A stretch of DNA of 64,000 bases, taken from contig OZ020622.1 of assembly GCA_963971575.1 (NCBI GenBank), forward strand, positions 13,244,279 to 13,308,278, given 5' to 3'. The translations under genes and the position numbers were made by a program. The notes under the pieces were generated by a model. That model worked only from the letters and a program-made list of their open reading frames with translations, was not told where the DNA came from and did no database searches. The stretch is from Liopterus haemorrhoidalis. Its lineage: Eukaryota > Arthropoda > Insecta > Coleoptera > Dytiscidae. This document shows positions 53,885-64,000 of this stretch, piece after piece (positions within the stretch are counted from its first letter, which is position 1; the number at the start of each line of letters is the position of its first letter).

Positions 53885-54145
53885 TGCAATTTACACGGAT
53901 TTTTATAAGTGGTTCGATGCAATAGATTATGACTTATTGTTGAATAAGTTAAATAGAATAAGCGTACATGGTAATCTGTTAATTGGTTTAAAACGTACCT
54001 CGTAGATAGAACTCGATGTTTTGTCGTAGCTATAAATCTGACGTCAGAAAAATAACTTCCGGTGTTCTTCAAGGTAGTCACCTAAGGCCACTTTTGTTTA
54101 ATATTTTTATAATTGATATAAAAATGTGCTTTAATAACTAACTTT
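53885..54145 (+). pseudogene. LINE reverse transcriptase fragment (jockey-like)
   Basis: Reads FDAIDYDLLLNKLNRISVHG, then VDRTRCFVVAINLTSEK in another frame and ITSGVLQGSHLRPLLFNIFI with IDI. The GVLQGSHLxPLLFxxFIxDI block is a hallmark of jockey-type polymerases. The YADD motif is not included. Confidence 0.8.
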
Positions 54146-54149
54146 TTCT

Positions 54150-54690
54150 TTTAAAAACAGTTAATACATTTTTTTCAAACTTTTGAATTCAATATAGCTA
54201 ACTAAATATAGCTCACGAGTTTCTAAATAATAGTAGAACATTTCTAAGAAATGGACTATTTTTATCATTTAATTATCTATAATATTTTACTCTAATTGGA
54301 TAATTATATTTAATTTAATTATGAAAATTGATTTCTGAAACAATACGATATTCTCAACGTGCCAAGCTTCCCATTATTTCTTAGTTCTCAATTTTTCTCA
54401 ACATTATGCTTATAATTTTTTGTGTAGTCCGGTCCTGTAGTTCAGTAACTGCCATGGAACAAAAGAGATAACACAACAATATGCTAAAACAACAGAGTAC
54501 ATAGAGAGGGCGCAACATGTATGCAGCGCTAGCCCTCCCTGACACCCCAAACAACTATACAGGCAGTGGCATACCATTCACGTCAGCTGACAACACTGAC
54601 ACCTCTAATTATTTTACACCAACATTCTATTTATTGCTGTTCATTAAATAAATCAATCAAAAAAATTAACAACTGTGTCGAATCTTTCTC
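54150..54690. other. No recognised feature
   Basis: AT-rich. GC is slightly higher at 54500-54600. No frames I can support. Confidence 0.4.
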
Positions 54691-54696
54691 AAATTA

Positions 54697-54790
54697 CGAG
54701 GATACGCCAATAAGTCCTTACAAAATCTAAGAGATGGCGCTAGTAGTATCAAAACAAGTTTGTTTCTGAAAAGTACCATCTGTCAGTAGC
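54697..54790 (+). mobile_element. 5' end of another mariner lineage
   Basis: CGAGGATACGCCAATAAGTC after TA, then AAATCTAAGAGATGGCGCTA. The TIR type CGAGG-x-x-xGCC is typical of mariner, but this differs from families 1 and 2 in the window. The rest of the element is absent. Confidence 0.55.
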
Positions 54791-54968
54791 AGGGTGACCA
54801 GGTCTTAGGGCTTCAACATCGCTTCTTCAGGCTCCGGGTTTTGTTATAAAATCACCGGGTTTCGCTAATTTTATCTAAAATTAATGTAAATTTATAGCAA
54901 TGACAATAACATAGTTATGTTTTATATAATCATCAAAAAACTCGCGCGCAGTGTCTGCGTATATCTAA

Positions 54969-55524
54969 AGCCGCATTCAGAGCTCTTAAATCAATAGCTT
55001 ATGCACTGTATCTTATGGACTGTTCACTGTCACCAGCAAGTTTGTCATATGATGAGACGTGAAACCGTTCAGAACTCCAAATTTAATACGCTGTTTGTTG
55101 TGGATTGTGCATAATTTTCTAAACTTATAGCTAGTGAGATGTTTTAATGGGACAGACATATAAACACATTGGCTATCGCATTCTATCAGTGACACCGAAG
55201 TTATCGAATGCCTTTACCTAACATAATGTCATCATTAACAAATATTGCTTAAAATTACAAAGACAGCAAATATGATCAATTTAGGTAATTTGGTAGTTAA
55301 AAATCTAAGACAACAGAATTATAAGGACGATAATACATATAAAATATTTTACGAAGCTAAATAATTGGTTTCAAAATTCACAGATGGAGGGCTATTCGTA
55401 ACGTACTAATTTATAACAGATGTGAACGGTACATGGAACGTTAAAAGAATGCATTAAAGCATAACTCAGAGCGACACAACGCACAGTCTATAACTTGTTA
55501 ATTTAAAGAGGTCTGAATGCGGCT
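54969..55524. mobile_element. Harbinger-like MITE (556 bp)
   Basis: The ends are AGCCGCATTCAGAGCTCTTA and AAGAGGTCTGAATGCGGCT. TAA is duplicated on both sides (54966-54968 and 55525-55527). The interior is non-coding and shared in reverse with 45395-45723. Confidence 0.88.
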
Positions 55525-55810
55525 TAACTCTTTCTATTTCCGATCACGCCAACGGTTAAAGCCGATTAGCCGGATGTATAGAGCCTGCAGCAGTCGCCGA
55601 CTATTTGACTGTTCAGTGTCGCCAACGCCAATAAAAGCAAAATTGAATAAAGCATACTGTATTTTCGATTTTTTTTTTTTTTTCAGTCTCAGGATTTACC
55701 TTAACTGAAATCTGATCAACCTGGTCAGTAGATTGTTGTCAAATTTTTAGCCATATCCATCGCTTGGTTTCATTTTTACAATCGATTGAAGCCAACAACT
55801 TTTGTTTTTG

Positions 55811-55890
55811 CCGACCGGTGTAGCGTAGTGGTAACGCACATGTCCTGCGTTACTAAGGTCTCGGGTTCAAATCCCATTCAAGCATGGAAT
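55811..55890 (+). mobile_element. tRNA-derived SINE head, copy 4
   Basis: GCCGACCGGTGTAGCGTAGT, GGTAACGCACATGTCCTGC and B box GGTCTCGGGTTCAAATCCC, ending at GCATGGAATT. The SINE body is missing; a mariner fragment follows directly. Confidence 0.75.
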
Positions 55891-56060
55891 TAATCCACGA
55901 TATCGTCTTGAGTGATCGACTAGTCAAAGTGCGTGAACTAGCATACAGGCATATCATATGGCTCAGTGGTTTCAATTTTGCACGAAAAATTGGGTATGAA
56001 AAAGATTTTGGCAAGATATTTGCCGATATGTGCCGCATTTGCTCACAATGGAGAATAAAA
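55884..56060 (+). pseudogene. Mariner-like transposase N-terminal fragment
   Basis: ELIHDIVLSDRLVKVRELA is followed, after a frame change, by ISYGSVVSILHEKLGMKKIL and ARYLP. This is the second helix-turn-helix and linker of mariner/SETMAR-type proteins. Start, catalytic core and ends are missing. Confidence 0.65.
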
Positions 56061-56174
56061 TCTAAAATATCTCCCTTATTATTGGCCAATCTCTTGTCAA
56101 TCCCCTACTATGTATGCTCTGTTATTTCGATGCTGTTACTTTTCGATTTCGTTACTGATACTGTTCATTTCTAA

Positions 56175-57080
56175 TAGTAAGAGCAAACAACTCACACACA
56201 CGCACAACACAGTATAAAAAGACCCTATAATACGCGATGCATTCTACATACGACCTTAACTCAAACTAACAGGCCAAGACCTAGCTGGCTCGCTTTAATA
56301 TAATTCTAGAGCATGAACAGACCAGCCGCTCTTACCCGCCAACACTCCGCGGATGCCTACTAGCTGTCTGAAAACGGAGACAGTTTCGATTTGACTCGCC
56401 TGCCTAAGTAAATACAAATCATGCTTCGTCGCATCAAATGCATGGCAATAGCAGCGTTCCGTACTTAAACGAGTGTATGCTTATTTGTATTTATCAGTAT
56501 TTTTAAAGAAAATCATAACTTTTCAATGATTAATTTATGATGGTGTTGCTATAATTTTGCAATGTTAGGGCCATGGGTCCTTGGCTTTTAATGAGGAGCC
56601 GTCACTGGCGTAACCCTTGTATTAAATAAAAATGTCAAATGTAAGTTTCTTCTTGTATTACACGAGTCAGTACTGAAATCGTGTTTCATACCCGAATATC
56701 GTACGTGGTATTCTGATGTTAGAGAAATAGCTTATAAATCACTAAAGCTTTGCAAAGCCGGCGGTCCTAGTATTTGACACTGGACAGAAGTATGGCACAA
56801 TGCATAAGCGTCATATTGTAATAAATACATGCAGGAATACGTGACATATTGCTTGCACACACGAGGCTTCTCCAATTATCGTATTGTCATGTAATTTATA
56901 TAAACGTCTATGCGCCTCTTGCACCGCAACCAGCAATACACAAGTGCAGTGCGTCACAATGACTATACAGGCGAACTATGAACATGAACATGCAGTGTTA
57001 AGGGATGCCCACGGTGCTAATTATGAGATCATTCACTTTACGAAAGTTTGTATACAATTGTACTACTCTATAGGGTATAT
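56175..57080. other. Unassigned, slightly GC-richer region
   Basis: From 56200 to 56480 the GC content is higher than the window average (GACCAGCCGCTCTTACCCGC and GGATGCCTACTAGCTGTC). I find no coding frame resembling a known family; a non-coding exon or regulatory DNA is possible. Confidence 0.3.
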
Positions 57081-57083
57081 AGC

Positions 57084-57560
57084 AGGGGTGCCCAAGCGTT
57101 GCTATACTGACAGCCATGTTTTCAAAGCTTGAAATACTGAAGAGCCACAACTTTTGAACATTAAAAATGAGTTAATGGATTTTTTTAGTTAGTATTATCA
57201 GAGCCGCAGTAAGGGGGGGCGGAGGGAGCGACGGCTCCTAGCGCACTATGGAAAAGGGCGCTGACGGGCTTGCCTAAGGGGCGCCATTTTGAGAGGTGAA
57301 CACCTTTTTTTTGCTCGTTACTTGGATTTTTTGAGGTGAGGACCTTTTTTTTGCTCGTCACTTGGATTTTTTGAGGTGAGGACCTTTTTTTTGCTCATCA
57401 TTTAAGTTTTGAGAGGTAAGAACCTTGTTGTCATTTACCAAGGGCGCCAAAACACGGCTCTGCCCCTAGCGCAAGTTTTCCTTACTGCGGCTCTGAGTAT
57501 TATTACTAATTGTAAGTATAAATCTTGAAATAGTGAAGAGCCACAAGTTGTTCAACATTA
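57084..57560. mobile_element. hAT-like fragment (CAGGGGTGCCCAAGC) with a nested MITE
   Basis: The left end only: CAGGGGTGCCCAAGCG. The block TTGAAATACTGAAGAGCCAC appears before the nested MITE and again after it (TTGAAATAGTGAAGAGCCAC at about 57523), a partial duplication. The right end has not been found; a family A terminus follows. Confidence 0.45.
57199..57495. mobile_element. Complete MITE with CAGAGCCGCAGTAAG ends
   Basis: Inverted ends CAGAGCCGCAGTAAG / CTTACTGCGGCTCTG and a perfect 8-bp duplication AGTATTAT (57191-57198 and 57496-57503), so hAT type. The centre has three to four units of the ~38-bp repeat (GAGGTGAGGACCTTTTTTTT). This is the reference copy for the fragments at 3788-4060 and 38130-38340. 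Confidence 0.92.
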
Positions 57561-57561
57561 A

Positions 57562-57640
57562 AAATTGATGTGAAGTGTAAATTATCACACATTTCAGGGT
57601 TTTGTAGATATTTAATAAGTGTAAGAAGACAATAGTATGC
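57562..57640 (-). mobile_element. Family A right-end fragment
   Basis: ATTGATGTGAAGTGTAAATT and ATCACACATTTCAGGG, then GTAGATATTTAATAAGTG. Only the terminus is present. Confidence 0.55.
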
Positions 57641-57689
57641 TGCATGTCTAGCACAATATTTTTTACAAAATCAAGACTTTTTTGATCAA

Positions 57690-58235
57690 GGATGAAATAA
57701 CGTTTCAAATCGTTATGTTAGTGAATAACGTTATTTATTTTTTGTTTTCGTTACATAACGTTATAAATAACGTTAGAACAATTAATTGTTATATTATATA
57801 ACGTTGCGTAAATAATTTTATAGAACGTTATAAAAAATTATTATTATTTTATAGAAAAAATTTTATTTCTCGCTCTGAAATTAGTTATATTTGGGATCTG
57901 TTTTGGTGGTAAATATCAAATTATACCAGTGTGTCTTGTGCTTAAAAACTGTTTTTAGGAAATATACAAGTGTCTACGCAAATGGAAACTACTTGGAATC
58001 GCAATATATGTATTCAATTTAAATGTAACATTTAAAAAATATTTTTATAATGTTATATAACGTTATTAAAATAACGTTACAAAATAACTTTTTATGAAAC
58101 GTTATAGGTTATTATAACGTTATATAACGTTATAAAAATATCGTTACGTTATTGTATTAGAAATTGTAGGTAAATCGTTATTATAACGTTATCGGGTATC
58201 GTTACGTTACGTTATCCATAACCATTTTATTCGAT
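57690..58235. mobile_element. Element crowded with ATAACGTTAT palindromes
   Basis: At least twelve AACGTT words occur in two clusters (about 57720-57850 and 58060-58200), often as ATAACGTTAT. The clusters are arranged around an AT-rich centre, so the whole can fold on itself. Terminal words GGATGAAATAACG and CGTTATCCATAACC are weakly inverted. No target duplication is certain. Confidence 0.5.
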
Positions 58236-58744
58236 ATTTGAGTTGTAAATGCTTTCAATTATTTGTTTGCACTAAATTTGAATAATCTACACAAATGTCA
58301 TCACAATAAAAATAAAATTAAAATACATTTATAAAATACAAATTAATTTACATACTTTGTATCTCAGTCTTCATTAAATTAATAAGAAATATATTGATAA
58401 ATGGTTTATTTTTTCCAATTTCATGAACGTATTTCTCACTATTAACAATGTGTTATTTCATTTATAAGAATTTCACAACTAAAAATGATTTATTTTTGTT
58501 TGATACATCAAAAACGAAAAACTAAACTAATTCAAACAATAAACTGCGTATATCAGTAGGCGTTCCACCTGGCGGCTCCTTACACATACGAACTCGATTC
58601 TCAGCTGTTAAAAATATTATTATATTTCTAATTTCAAAAGAAAACATATACTACCTTATTCATACATATAAAAAAATCCATAACATTATAATAATTAAGC
58701 CATTAATTAAAAATATAATTAAAATTGTTAAAAATACAAGAACT

Positions 58745-59190
58745 GTATTATTTTCCAAAAACGAAATCTGATCAAAAATTCCTCTCGTACGTTTCCGGTG
58801 CAGTTCAATCTACGTTTTTTTCTTTCGATACCACACAATATATTTTGAAAAAATAATTATTTTGTTCAGTAACACAAAAAAATCGATATTATTCGAAAAA
58901 TTAATCGGGTCAAAAAACTAATCTGATCCGGTTCCCATCATTATACATTATTGATTTTTTTTTCAGATTTGTAGATCAACCACTCTGGGAAATAAGGTAC
59001 GGGACAAAAATTTTTTGGTAAATAACCCATAAAAAAATTATTTTTCAAAAATTTTAATTTGTTACCACGCATTAAGAGATTTCATTTGATACCCCAACCA
59101 AAATTTTAAAAAATATGTATTGTTTCATTAAATACATATTTGTTTATATAAATATCGCGATGAGTTTTTTTTAATTCTCTATATTTTTCC
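58745..59190 (-). mobile_element. Divergent family A relative
   Basis: Reversed, with TTTTCCAAAAACGAAATCTG, CAAAAATTCCTCTCGTACG and CATTTGATACCCCAACCAAA in family A order. No TCTG tract or tRNA-like cassette is recognised. Confidence 0.45.
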
Positions 59191-59449
59191 TATATGGATT
59201 TTTTTCGGCAATTATTTGCTGGTCGGCCATTTTACGTTGTACAAATAATCAGCTGTTAAAATTCTAAAAAATCACACATATCGAACAAATATTATCTGTC
59301 TCATTTTGTAATACATAACTAACAGGGAAAGTTCATTTTTTATGTTGTATATTGACAATACATTTATAATATTATCATAGTATTGGTTCACACCAGGGGC
59401 GGACTGGCCCTAAAATTTTTGTGTGGAAAAAATGTTACCAGCACATTAC

Positions 59450-59580
59450 TAAAAAATCAGCTGTGGCCACCACAGGACCGACCGCCATCATAAAGTACTT
59501 GTATAAAATACATTCTAGCAGCAGAGTAGAAATAACTTGGCCTAATATTTTCTAACAGAGATATTATTTATCATGACCAT
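59450..59580 (+). mobile_element. Family B right-end fragment
   Basis: CAGCTGTGGCCACCACAGG, ACCGACCGCCATCATAAAG and TCTAGCAGCAGAGTAG, ending at TTATCATGACCATG. It matches 7829-8076 and 9633-9748 closely. Confidence 0.7.
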
Positions 59581-59591
59581 GTCACATGTAT

Positions 59592-60731
59592 AGTATCATT
59601 CACAGCTCATGTTTTAATAGATAGTACGTAATTCATAGTGCATAATGTTAATGGATAATGTTAGTGGCTAAGCACAAAACGTTAGTACCATTCATAGCTC
59701 ATGTTTTAATAGATAAATCGATCTAGCTGCCATCTACACGCAATAGAAATTACTAAACAATTTATAATAAAAATATCTTGTTATTAAATATATATATTGT
59801 TTTTATATTAAATATACTTCTAAAATGAACCAAAATAATATTTATTAAGTGAATTATTAAATAAAATAACTATAATGTTTCTGAAGCTACTCACTCTAAC
59901 CTAACTTTTTGATTTCACTAAAAAAAGATAACTTTGTTTCCCAGAAGTGTTGGTCTAAAATTCTGAAAAAAATCTCAATAATGTACATTGATGGAAACTA
60001 AAATAGTTCAAAAGGAATTTTTATCAGATTATTTTTTTTATTGTTGAAAAAATACATATTTTATTTTAAAAGTTCATGTAGTATTTTAAGAAAAAACTCT
60101 TTGTACATAGAATAACAAACGGTACATTATTTTCAAAATATTGTTCAATTGGGCTTGATTACCCCAAAAAAAAAAAATGTTCCACACATATAGCTGCTTT
60201 AACTTGGGTACTAGATACCTGAAAAACACTAAAATATGTGAAAATTCACACTTCACATTAATTTTTTATTAGATTCAACACATTTATTAATTAGTACATC
60301 ATAAACTGCAGCCACAAGTCTTTTTATAATTTCCTGTATAATATATTCGTCTATTTTGAAATGTATCACTGTATACCTGCGAAACCCTGAAATATGTAAA
60401 AATTCTCACTTCACATCTATTTTTCAATATTAGTTTCAACATTTTTACTAATAATTATGTCACAAGCTGCATCCACAAGTCTTATTCGAATTTCAAGTAT
60501 AATATATTCCTTCATTTTGACAGTTGTCAGTGTTTTAATGTTAATGTTAATGTCAGAAGTTTGAGATATACAAACTTTTAACATTATGCGTTAAATATTT
60601 TCTTACGCTTATCCACTAAATTGGAGCTATGAATGCTTATACGGATTTGTGTAGAACTAACATTCTTATGCGTTAACATTAACATTATGAATTACGTACT
60701 ATCTATTAAAACATGAGCTGTGAATGATACT
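59592..60731. mobile_element. MITE with about 45-55 bp inverted ends, carrying family A pieces
   Basis: AGTATCATTCACAGCTCATG and TTTTAATAGATAGTACGTAA at the left recur reversed at 60687-60731. A shorter copy of the same end block (ATTCATAGCTCATGTTTTAA) lies at about 59690. Family A right-end words occur inside near 60230 and 60380. The flanks do not show a clear target duplication. Confidence 0.75.
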
Positions 60732-60769
60732 TAAGTATAAAAAATTGAGACAGGCTGGGCGGGGTTATG

Positions 60770-60985
60770 CAATTTTCAAAATCTTAACGAACCTTGCTAT
60801 ATAAAAAAAAAGAAAAAATACTGCACATATTTAGAAACCTAAATAATGGTATTAGCCATTCGAATTAAAATTAATAAAATATTTTAACATAAAATTTATT
60901 TTGGCATCCCAAATAATCATCATTCACTTACTAAAACCTGCGAAACCCTGAAATGTTTGAAAATTCACACTTCACATCAATTTTT
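60770..60985 (+). mobile_element. Family A right part, fragment
   Basis: GGGGTTATGCAATTTTCAAA, TTGGCATCCCAAATAATCAT and ACCTGCGAAACCCTGAAATG then CACTTCACATCAATTTT. It is colinear with the right part of copies 2-4, without a cassette. Confidence 0.65.
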
Positions 60986-61250
60986 TAATTTTCATTTTTT
61001 GGTACTTTTCGACAATTTTATTTGATGGCCTATTAATAAAGTTGTGTGCTAGCCACTAAATCTTCAATTTTTTTCTAAACTATTTAAAGTGTGAGGATTT
61101 CAAAAATTCAAACCGCAGGTCTCTATCTCTTACCGTCTTTTGAGATATGATTGTTTGGAAAATTAAAGTTGGCATTTACATATTTAAAAAAATGATATAT
61201 ACATAATAATATTAAAAAAATAATAAATAAAATAATGTAAACCTATGTTT

Positions 61251-61255
<5 letters not shown>

Positions 61256-61284
<29 letters not shown>

Positions 61285-61287
61285 TTA
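61256..61287. repeat. (TAA)n microsatellite
   Basis: About ten uninterrupted TAA units. Confidence 0.95.
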
Positions 61288-61971
61288 GTTTATTTATTTA
61301 GCTAATGCTAGTAAGATCCATATTAACAAACAGAAACATATAAACATTATAATAAACATTCAAATCAAATTTAATCCTTATTTTGTCAATTCAAACTATT
61401 ATTTGTCCACTTAGTTCATGCAAAACGTGATTTTTGTCAAATTTAAATATCGATTTTTCGTAATTTAGTGCTTTAAGATTTTAATAACATATTTGAATTA
61501 ATTGTTTGGGACCTTAAAAATAAGTAGGTCGTAAAATAAGGTTCCAAACTTGTTGCAAATTGGTTTGTAATGTTTTCTACAATAATTTCAAAATTGTATT
61601 ACTGTGATAAATCATGTTATCTTCTCAAATATTTTTAATATCAGCCCTGCCTACGAAATCCTTTAAACTATGAAAATTCACAGTTTATAGTATATTTTTT
61701 CAGATAAACATGTTTCGTCGCATAAATGTTTACGTAATTCCTGCTAATGATATAAAAATAAAATTTCCTTATCAACTTATTTAAGAGGATTAATTATTTT
61801 TTTAATCCCATACTAATTCATTTGTGGTTAACAAAACATCGAGATAACATTAAAATGTCTTTCTTATAAATTCTAAGTTATTTTTTGTACGTATTTTAAC
61901 ATTGAATATATTGGGTCTCGTGAAAGTGTAGTTATTTTTGGAAATTTGGGTATTAAATCAAAAACTATATC

Positions 61972-62640
61972 TCAAAAATGGTAAGAAATAGAGACCTAAG
62001 GTTTAAATCTTTAAAAAATTTAGTTTTACGATGTTTTTTCTGTAATATTTGGTCCGTAATGACCTAAAACTAATTGGTAAAATTTTAATTTTATTTTGTA
62101 AATTTCAAAAATTCACATCTCAAAAATGGTAAGAGGTAGGGAGTTGATGTTTGGTCCGTTATGACCTAAATCTATTAGGGAAAATTTTGATTTTTTTTTG
62201 GAATTTTAAAAAATTCATATCTCATAAAAGGTAAGAAATAGGGACTTGAGGTTTGAATTTTTGGAATTCTCAACCTTGTTTTGTTTAGAAAAAATTAATG
62301 GTTGGTCCGTTATGACCTAAATCTATTAGGGAAAATTTTACCTTTTTTTTTTGGAATTTTAAAAAATTCATATCTCATAAAAGGTAAGAAATAGAGACTT
62401 GAGGTTTGAATTTTTGGAATTCTCATACCTTGTTTTGTCTAGAAAAAAATAATGTTTGGTCCGTAATGACCTAAAACTATTGAAAATTTTGATTTTTTTG
62501 TAATTTTAAAAATTCATATCTCAAAAAAGGTAAGAAATAGAGACTTGAGGTTTGAATTTTTGGAATTCTCACACCTTGTTTTGTCTAGAAAAACTTAATG
62601 TTTGGTCCATAATGACCTAAAACTATTTGGGAAAATTTTG
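61972..62640. repeat. Tandem array of about 115-150 bp units
   Basis: Five units, each with CTCAAAAAxGGTAAGAAATA, GACTTGAGGTTTGAATTTTT, CCTTGTTTTGTCTAGAAAA and GGTCCGTAATGACCTAAA. The second unit lacks the middle. Blocks resemble family C (28940-29740), so the array probably arose from a family C copy. Confidence 0.75.
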
Positions 62641-62799
62641 ATTTTTTTAGGTTTGAAACTGTTTGAAATATATATACATATATATATATTACGACATAAC
62701 GGTATATTATGTACATAGTTAGAAAACGGCCCAAATTGTATACGGCCCTTGTGGAATTTTCCACATTTTCCACATGGCCAGTCCGCCCCTGGTTCACAC

Positions 62800-64000
62800 G
62801 GATACGCCAAAGTCTGTTTACACCACAACAGTCACCAAAGTAACCAGATCTAGTTTTGTATTACAAATTGAGACGGATTATATCACTTGTTCAGCTAACT
62901 TAAATTGAAGTTTAAGATGAGGTATATTTTTTTTTTTTACTTCACTAATTAAGGCTATTGGTGAAGTAAAGAATAATTTATTCATTTTACCTCATTTATG
63001 ACGGATATTGGTCATCTTGTGTGCAATTTTGGTTTTTTTAGTACTAAATATGTCTTCCAATTTCGATCCAATTCTTTAGTTTTTTTATTAATATTATCGA
63101 TGTTAGAAAAATGTTGTACATAGGTAATTTTGGTTCTATTTTGTACACGGTAATCGCCTGCCTCTTATTTTCTGAGCAAATCTTAGCTTGAAGATAATGG
63201 ATGAATAGTTCATGAATAAAATTTAAAATTAAAAATGTTTCGCATGTTAAATATAGTCATTGCAACAATGCTGAATAAAAAAAAAATCCTCCACACAATT
63301 TAATGTAACTGGCACCCGAAATATTTTTATAAAACCCCATATGCAAAACATCTAATTAATAACAAAAATGTATTCATAAAAGAGCAATATGTTTAATGTT
63401 TTACTCTTGTTTGTTTACATAATATAAATACCCTTGAAATATGCAAAAATATATCAAAAAACAAAAGTACAATAAAGGTATACTTTTGTTTTAAACCACG
63501 ATTATAACCGAGAGGAAAATTTTACTGTATTTTTATATTAATGTTAGGTGATTATTTTTTTGTTTAACTAGTTTCATTCCAGCCTTAATCGTCTCTGCTT
63601 GTTTTAATTATAATTGTACAGTGTTTTAGAATATAAATTGAGAGCCATTTTACCAAAAGAACGATTTTTTAATTTAGAATAAAAAATGTATACTTCTATT
63701 TTACTTCATTTTTCATATTATTTATTAAATTCTTATCTATGCTAATTCACACAAGGCATACCGTTGAGATTCGCTAAATAACTAGAGAAACTTTTGCAAA
63801 TTAGTTTTTTCTTATAACGGTGTATATTATGCAACCCGCCACATATCACTGCCTCACCAGTTGCATATGTAATATTGAGCTTGGGGCAACCAAACAAAAT
63901 CTCCAATATAACTACATATCTCAACTATATATTATTTGTAAGTCATAATACTAAGTAAAATGTGTTCATTAATACACATAAATACAAATTACAAGTATAT
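62800..64000. other. No recognised feature
   Basis: AT-rich. The open frame at 63742-63924 (minus) is short and unlike known proteins. No repeat ends seen. Confidence 0.4.

Larger units (their letters stand above)
59394..62791. mobile_element. Large hAT shell (3.4 kb) filled with nested repeats
   Basis: Inverted ends CAGGGGCGGACTGGCC / GGCCAGTCCGCCCCTG and a perfect 8-bp duplication GTTCACAC (59386-59393 and 62792-62799). Inside are a family B end, a MITE (59592-60731), family A ends near 60000-60985, a (TAA)n tract and a tandem array. No transposase is recognised, so it is non-autonomous or has been replaced by later insertions. Confidence 0.9.

Overview
This 64 kb window is AT-rich eukaryotic nuclear DNA, probably from an insect or another arthropod. 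It has no bacterial-style operons. Its content fits an insect genome: mariner elements with D,D34D and D,D41D catalytic spacing, hAT, PIF/Harbinger, piggyBac and pogo relics, I/jockey-like LINEs with an RNase H domain, a Penelope-like relic, and tRNA-derived SINEs. I cannot place the species from sequence alone. Most of the DNA I can explain is transposable elements at different stages of decay, and many are nested. The order of insertion can often be read from target-site duplications (TSDs).

The best candidate for a host gene is a two-exon plus-strand model. Its first coding exon is 16443-16502, with a good acceptor and a GTAAGT donor. Its last exon is 25072-25196, followed by polyadenylation signals. 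The two exons join in frame to give a 58-residue protein with a hydrophobic C-terminus, apparently tail-anchored. I do not recognise the family. The 8.6 kb intron holds LINE relics, a Harbinger relic, a palindrome-bearing satellite of about 121 bp, two hAT elements with perfect 8-bp TSDs, and a duplicated CCAAT plus CRE-like module.

Layout: 0.5-10 kb has a decayed mariner, two copies of a (TCTG)n-bearing family ('family A'), an inverted mariner composite and a LINE fragment with a long open reading frame. 10-16 kb has a hAT, a D,D41D mariner nested in a hAT MITE, and a mariner with only two visible disruptions. 16-25.4 kb is the gene model. 25.5-34.6 kb has an RT relic, a mariner carrying an unrelated insert, hAT and pogo MITEs and two more family A copies. 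34.6-44 kb is sparser, with a THAP-like relic, a further family A copy, a D,D41D deletion derivative, LINE fragments and a piggyBac relic. 44-57 kb has MITEs, family B, a hammerhead-like motif, Penelope and pogo relics and two fold-back elements. 57-62.8 kb has an element crowded with AACGTT palindromes and a 3.4 kb hAT shell full of nested repeats. 62.8-64 kb shows nothing I can name.

The most unusual pattern is family A. Five copies share flanking sequence, but each carries a different tRNA-like cassette of about 70 bp at the same internal place. In three of the five, 7-bp acceptor-stem pairing is still visible. The transposons do not form a pathway; the window is a stratified record of insertions around one short candidate gene.
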